Assembly (NCBI GenBank): GCA_964513215.1
Contig: CAZELU010000005.1
Coordinates: 14,881 to 78,880 of the forward strand
Reading direction: 5' to 3'
Length of the DNA: 64,000 bases
Source of the DNA: Casp-actino8 sp964513215
GTDB lineage: Bacteria; Actinomycetota; Acidimicrobiia; Acidimicrobiales; Ilumatobacteraceae
In this document: piece after piece, positions 60,530 through 64,000 of the stretch
Layout: each line of letters opens with the position of its first letter
How positions within the stretch are numbered: position 1 is the stretch's first letter
Program-made: the position numbers and the translations under genes
The notes under the pieces: generated by a model
The model's database searches: none
What the model was told of the DNA's origin: nothing
Seen by the model: the letters and a program-made list of their open reading frames with translations, nothing else

Positions 60530-61156
60530 GTGAAAGTTCGCCAGCGCGCCCCTCGGCACATTCCCGACCTCGACCAGGTCGTGGCCGTCACCATCACCAT
60601 TCTCGAGGAATCGGGTGAGTCGGGCTTCCGGATCGAGACACTGATGGAGCGCACCGGCATCTCCAAGAGTTCGCTGTACATGGCATTCGGGTCACGCGAC
60701 GGACTCATCGCGGCCGCCCGCGCTCGCCAGTTCGAGGCGATGATCCACGAGAGCATCGGACCTATCCGGATGTTGGCCGCCCAAGCCTCCACCCGCGACG
60801 AACTGCGGTCGAGCATGCGCCTGATCACGGAGTTCGTGGCCGATCTGTCTCGCACCGCCCAGCGAGTCGAGCGTTGCGCCATCATCGCCGGCACCAAAGG
60901 ACGCCCCGAATTCTCCCAGTGGTTGGCCGAGGCTCAGACTCGGCTGTCGGACGACTTCGCCCAAGTCATCGGCGACGCCCAGCAGCGGGGGTTGATCACC
61001 CGCAAGCATCCAGCGCGCATGATCGGCAACTTTCTCCAGGCGGTGGTTCTCGGACGCGTGATCATCGGCTTCGATCTGGAAGCTGGCCCCGATGAACTGG
61101 CCCGGTGGACCGACATGGTCAACGACATCTACGACCGAATGCTCTTCGTCGACTGA
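60530..61156 (+). CDS. TetR-family transcriptional regulator
   Basis: The 208-residue protein has an N-terminal helix-turn-helix (FRIETLMERTGISKSSLYMAFGSRDGLI, residues about 35-62) typical of TetR, followed by a mostly helical ligand-binding domain with no conserved motif. The recognition helix holds SKSSLYMAFG. The effector and targets are unknown. The GTG start is placed by the TAGGTT box. The neighbours (eRF1-like protein upstream, HU downstream) do not point to a target, so it may control its own or distant genes. Confidence 0.87.
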   Translation: MKVRQRAPRHIPDLDQVVAVTITILEESGESGFRIETLMERTGISKSSLYMAFGSRDGLIAAARARQFEAMIHESIGPIRMLAAQASTRDELRSSMRLITEFVADLSRTAQRVERCAIIAGTKGRPEFSQWLAEAQTRLSDDFAQVIGDAQQRGLITRKHPARMIGNFLQAVVLGRVIIGFDLEAGPDELARWTDMVNDIYDRMLFVD

Positions 61157-61253
61157 CGATCGACGGATCGGGCGGATGGCGCCGATCCCCAAAAAGTCCG
61201 AAAAAACCGCGCGAATCGGCCCGGGTATCCACCACCGGCAACAGAGCCCGCAC

Positions 61254-61259
61254 TAGGTT
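61254..61259 (+). promoter_or_regulatory. -10 box for the HU gene
   Basis: TAGGTT ends 7 bases before ATG 61267. A-rich stretches (AAAAAG and AAAAAA) lie about 55-70 bases upstream of the start and could bend DNA. Confidence 0.6.
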
Positions 61260-61266
61260 TTCGCGC

Positions 61267-61704
61267 ATGAAGAAACGTGACCTCATCCAGGCAGTAGCAC
61301 TCCACACCGATGTCGACAACAAGACAGCGGGCAAGCTCGTCGAAGGAACCATCGACGTCATCTTGGCCACTGTTGCGAAGGGCGAGATCGTCAACATCTC
61401 CGGATTCGCCAAGTTCGCGAAGATCAAGCGCCCCGCGCGCATGGCTCGCAACCCAGCGACTGGAGAGCAGATCAAGGTGAAGGCCAAGACCGTCGCCAAG
61501 ATCACGGCGCTCAAGGGCTTCAAGGACATCGCACTCGGAGCCGCTCCTGCACCGAAGTTGAACACCAAGCGCTCGACTCCGGCGCCGGCTCCGAAGAAGG
61601 CCGCACCGAAGAAGACGGCCAAGAAGGCTGCTCCGAAGAAAGCAGCCCCCAAGAAGACGGCCAAGAAGGCTGCTCCGAAGAAGGCCGCCAAGAAGCGTCG
61701 CTAG
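61267..61704 (+). CDS. hup: HU-type nucleoid protein with Lys/Ala/Pro-rich tail
   Basis: The 145-residue protein has a full HU domain (residues 1 to about 93: MKKRDLIQAVALHTDVDNKT, EIVNISGFAKFAKIKRPARMARNPATGE) and a C-terminal tail of about 50 residues built from repeats of the unit KKAAPKKTA or close variants. This matches the HupB layout of actinobacteria, in which the basic tail compacts DNA. The tail is coded by near-identical direct repeats, so it can vary in length. It ends in a terminator shared with the convergent pstB gene. Confidence 0.93.
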   Translation: MKKRDLIQAVALHTDVDNKTAGKLVEGTIDVILATVAKGEIVNISGFAKFAKIKRPARMARNPATGEQIKVKAKTVAKITALKGFKDIALGAAPAPKLNTKRSTPAPAPKKAAPKKTAKKAAPKKAAPKKTAKKAAPKKAAKKRR

Positions 61705-61739
61705 TCCTTCACTCCGCTCTCGGGCGGACTGATCCGATG

Positions 61740-61769
61740 AAAAAGCCCACCGGGAACGGTGGGCTTTTT
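61740..61769. terminator. bidirectional terminator between hup and pstB
   Basis: A 13-base stem (AAAAAGCCCACCG with its complement) closes a GGAA loop and has T runs on both strands. It serves the convergent hup and pstB transcripts. Confidence 0.85.
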
Positions 61770-61791
61770 CACGCACTCGATTCAGGGATGA

Positions 61792-62685
61792 TCAGCCGAA
61801 ACGACCTTGCACGTAGTCGGCGGTGCGGGGGTCGACCGGGTTGGTGAAGATCGTCGAGGTGAGGCCGGCCTCGACAACACGACCCGGCCCGCCATCCGAC
61901 AAGAAGAAGGCGCAGTAATCGGATACCCGTGCCGCCTGCTGCATGTTGTGCGTGACGATGATGATCGTCATCGATTCGGACAGTTGGACGACCGTTTCCT
62001 CGATACGCAAGGTGGAGCCCGGGTCGAGAGCCGAACACGGCTCGTCCATCAACAGCACCTCGGGCTTGACCGCGAGAGCACGAGCAATGCACAGACGCTG
62101 CTGTTGACCTCCCGACAGAGATCCCGCATTGGCTTTCAAACGGTCCTTCACTTCTTTCCAGAGGCCGGCGCGCTGCAGACAGTCCTCGAGGAGTTCGGTC
62201 TTGTTGGAAGTCTTGATTCGCGCGAGCCGAAGACCGGCCAACACGTTGTCGGCGATCGACATCGCGGGGAAAGGGTTGGGCTTCTGGAAGACCATGCCGA
62301 CCTTCAGGCGAATCTGGGTCGGATTCACATCGGGATCGTAGATGTCCTCGCCATCGAGGAGAACGCGGCCAGCGAGGGCGGCACCCGGGATGAACTCGTG
62401 CATCCGATTGAGCAGTCGCAGGAAGGTGCTCTTGCCACAGCCAGATGGCCCGATGAGACCGGTGATCGAGTTGCTGGGAAAACGCAACGATACGTCTTCG
62501 AGAGCATGGTGCTTACCGAACCACGCGTGCACGCCTTGAGTTTCGAGTCCCGGCGTTCCGTTCGGAACGAGCAGACGAGAGTCACGCCCGGTCTCCGTCT
62601 CGACCTCGGCCCGTCCCAGAACGTCACCCCCGCTGACGGCTGCTCCCTCCGTAGGTTGCTCCGACGACATCTCGATCCTTTCCAT
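61792..62685 (-). CDS. pstB: phosphate ABC transporter ATPase
   Basis: The 297-residue protein has an ABC domain with Walker A GPSGCGKST, Q-loop VFQKPNPFP, signature LSGGQQQRL and Walker B LLMDEPCSALDP, all as in PstB, which powers phosphate import. It starts with a 40-residue extension (MERIEMSSEQPTEGAA) not seen in E. coli PstB. A GGAAGC Shine-Dalgarno sequence precedes ATG 62685, and the longer open frame upstream was rejected. The pstS-like gene precedes it on the same strand with no permease gene between, so pstC and pstA must lie elsewhere. Confidence 0.93.
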   Translation of the reverse strand: MERIEMSSEQPTEGAAVSGGDVLGRAEVETETGRDSRLLVPNGTPGLETQGVHAWFGKHHALEDVSLRFPSNSITGLIGPSGCGKSTFLRLLNRMHEFIPGAALAGRVLLDGEDIYDPDVNPTQIRLKVGMVFQKPNPFPAMSIADNVLAGLRLARIKTSNKTELLEDCLQRAGLWKEVKDRLKANAGSLSGGQQQRLCIARALAVKPEVLLMDEPCSALDPGSTLRIEETVVQLSESMTIIIVTHNMQQAARVSDYCAFFLSDGGPGRVVEAGLTSTIFTNPVDPRTADYVQGRFG

Positions 62686-62710
62686 GAACGCTTCCTTTCT
62701 CGACAACAGG

Positions 62711-62744
62711 ACTGGGTGGGGCCCCTCACAGAGCCCCACCCAGT
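62711..62744 (-). other. hairpin between pstS and pstB
   Basis: A perfect 12-base stem (ACTGGGTGGGGC with its complement) with a ten-base loop sits in the 97-base gap between the two phosphate genes. It has no T run, so it is more likely an mRNA processing or stability element, giving more binding protein than ATPase. Confidence 0.6.
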
Positions 62745-62782
62745 ACCTCAGGACTGTTAGTTGACGGCTTGAGTTGGGCCGA

Positions 62783-64000
62783 TCACCGGGTGACGGTCAC
62801 GTTGACATTGACGGTGGTAGTTCCGACAGTCACCGCCACAGTGCACGCTCCGGCGCGCGTTCCACGAAGGTCGGTCCTCACGACGCGGCAGTTCGATCCG
62901 CCCTTGGTAACTCTCAACTTCGGAGTCCCCGAGAGACCAGCCGCCAGCGCGAGATTCGTGCCAGTAATGGTCTGGTTGCGCTTCACGGTGGTGAGAGCGG
63001 GATTGCCAATCGACGCAACGAGAGCCGCCCGGGACTGGGCGAACCGCAAGGTCGGCCCCGTGAGATTGGCGTAGCCGAGAACAGGCGCCTGCGCCTTCGA
63101 GCAGGTGTTCAAGATGTAGTTGAAGAAATCGCGAACCGAACCCTGCTTGTCGGAGTAGTTCTTGCGCGCGATACCCATGGCGATTCCGGTGAGTGAGTAG
63201 GCGTTAGCGGTCGGCGTCAGGTAGTCGGGCTGGATCCAACCCGTGGCCTGATCGAAGTTTCCGGCCGGGAGATTGGCTACTGCAGCTGCAGCAGCAACCG
63301 GAGTCGGAGCGACATAGGCACCGGCGGCGTTGCGCACGCTCGCCGCCTTGACTCCGTCACCGAGGTTCTCTTTCTGGAACGACAACTCCACATAGGTGAT
63401 CGAGCCCTCGGTGGATGCGACTTTGTTGATCACACCATCCGAACCGGGCGCGGCAATCGAGCCCGCCGGCGGGTTTCCACTCGGGGTTGCGCTCGCGAAG
63501 GTTCCCGACGCCGACTTGGTCCAGATGTCCTTGGCGGTCGCGTTCAGATAACCAGTGAACACCGTCGAGGTTCCCGAGCTGTCGGCTCGATACACGACGA
63601 TGATGTTGTTCGACGGCAGGGTCAGAGTCGGGTTCTCCGCGGCGATGTCGGAGTGGTTCCACGTCGTGATCTGCCCCGAGAAGATCTTGGCGATCGTCGC
63701 CGGGCTCAGCTGCAGAGTTCCGGTGAGATTGGAGTTCTTGTAGGCGATGGCCACCGGACCCGCGACCAGCGGAACGTACGTGAAGTCTGCCGGAGGCTTG
63801 TCATTCGAACCGAAGCGACCCTCGGTCGCCGCGTAATCGGCGGTTCCATTGATGATCGCGGTTCGGCCAGCTCCCGAACCTCCGCCGCCATAGGACACGG
63901 TGTCGTTCGAAATGTCGTTGTACTCGGGGATACAGGCATCGAACAGGTTCTTGATGAAAGTCGAACCTGCTCCCGTGAGGGTCAGGCCGTTGGCGTTGAC
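62783..64000 (-). CDS. pstS: PstS-like phosphate-binding protein (5' end off the window)
   Basis: The 405 codons seen run to the right edge, so the signal peptide is missing. The start fits PstS, with NGLTLTGAGSTFIKNLFDACIPEYN carried across the window edge and GGGSGAGRTAIINGTADYAATEGRF for phosphate-binding contacts. The usual lobe ends near SRAALVASIGNP. It is followed by an extra C-terminal domain of about 75 residues (LTTVKRNQTITGTNLALAAG onward, with two cysteines) that looks like a beta-sandwich Ig-type domain. This extension is not normal for PstS. It begins a phosphate operon with pstB, but without permease genes in between. Confidence 0.88.
   Translation of the reverse strand, partial: VNANGLTLTGAGSTFIKNLFDACIPEYNDISNDTVSYGGGGSGAGRTAIINGTADYAATEGRFGSNDKPPADFTYVPLVAGPVAIAYKNSNLTGTLQLSPATIAKIFSGQITTWNHSDIAAENPTLTLPSNNIIVVYRADSSGTSTVFTGYLNATAKDIWTKSASGTFASATPSGNPPAGSIAAPGSDGVINKVASTEGSITYVELSFQKENLGDGVKAASVRNAAGAYVAPTPVAAAAAVANLPAGNFDQATGWIQPDYLTPTANAYSLTGIAMGIARKNYSDKQGSVRDFFNYILNTCSKAQAPVLGYANLTGPTLRFAQSRAALVASIGNPALTTVKRNQTITGTNLALAAGLSGTPKLRVTKGGSNCRVVRTDLRGTRAGACTVAVTVGTTTVNVNVTVTR

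Noticed and set aside
1..64000. tRNA, rRNA, CRISPR or insertion-sequence features
   Set aside because: I looked at intergenic gaps and found none; the gaps are short and contain only promoters, hairpins and Shine-Dalgarno sites.

Overview
The window looks like a chromosomal segment of a high-GC actinobacterium, most probably of the class Acidimicrobiia. That placement is inferred from gene content and style: F420/deazaflavin-type oxidoreductases, a mycobacterial-like gpgS/folP2 pair, an HU protein with a Lys/Ala/Pro tail, many CoA-dependent lipid enzymes, GTG/TTG starts and an actinobacterial HelD. No rRNA or tRNA gene, CRISPR array, insertion sequence or phage gene was seen. Genes are packed almost edge to edge and no stretch over about 300 bases lacks one. 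The run of 100 N marks an assembly join, so this is probably a draft genome or a MAG.

Layout. 1-7.3 kb: an F420-type oxidoreductase (cut by the left edge) and a thioesterase, facing an amidase/MFS/CoA-transferase run, then a membrane protein and a lipoprotein. 7.3-11.4 kb: an NlpC/P60 peptidase, then a tight run of MobA/MocA-like protein, CoxG, DUF501-like protein, Ppx/GppA and a GNAT acetyltransferase. 11.4-14.1 kb: crotonase-fold enzymes and hypotheticals. 14.2-22.5 kb: a complete BMP/ABC nucleoside uptake system, then QueF, a PhyH-like oxygenase, adenosine deaminase and uracil phosphoribosyltransferase, which reads as a nucleobase/nucleoside salvage region. 22.5-27.9 kb: redox enzymes, gpgS beside a FolP2-like protein, a FolB-FolK fusion and an M20 amidohydrolase. 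27.9-31.1 kb: gatCAB. 31.1-34.2 kb: alpha-galactosidase and galT. 34.2-37.5 kb: a crotonase, lgt, an esterase and an M48 protease.

37.5-39.6 kb holds a four-gene copper-delivery operon (SCO1, PCu(A)C, cupredoxin, TlpA-like). 39.7-45.0 kb carries a sortase with a lipobox, an apolipoprotein N-acyltransferase with serine in place of the catalytic cysteine, dtd, an aldose epimerase and a large single-chain ECF sigma/zinc-finger/transmembrane protein. 45.0-49.7 kb is a glycosyltransferase, methyltransferase, alpha/alpha-toroid protein and ALDH7 run. 49.7-54.7 kb has a DtxR-type regulator, HelD, a YbaK-like deacylase and a cold-shock protein. 54.7-60.0 kb has a thioesterase, cystathionine beta-synthase, a Cys/Met gamma-family enzyme, a DDN-like protein and a ThDP enzyme split by the false gap. 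60.0-64.0 kb has an eRF1-like protein, a TetR regulator, HU, pstB and a pstS cut by the right edge.

The most general pattern is in start regions. About twenty genes have a TAnnnT hexamer ending 6-9 bases before an ATG or GTG, with no Shine-Dalgarno sequence. This is the signature of leaderless transcription, and it helped choose several starts (folB-folK, galT, the sortase). A second class of starts has clear Shine-Dalgarno sequences. The strongest candidates for new biology are the sigma/anti-sigma fusion, the Cys-to-Ser Lnt, the lipobox sortase, the Met-rich PCu(A)C protein and a palindrome in which two divergent -10 boxes overlap.
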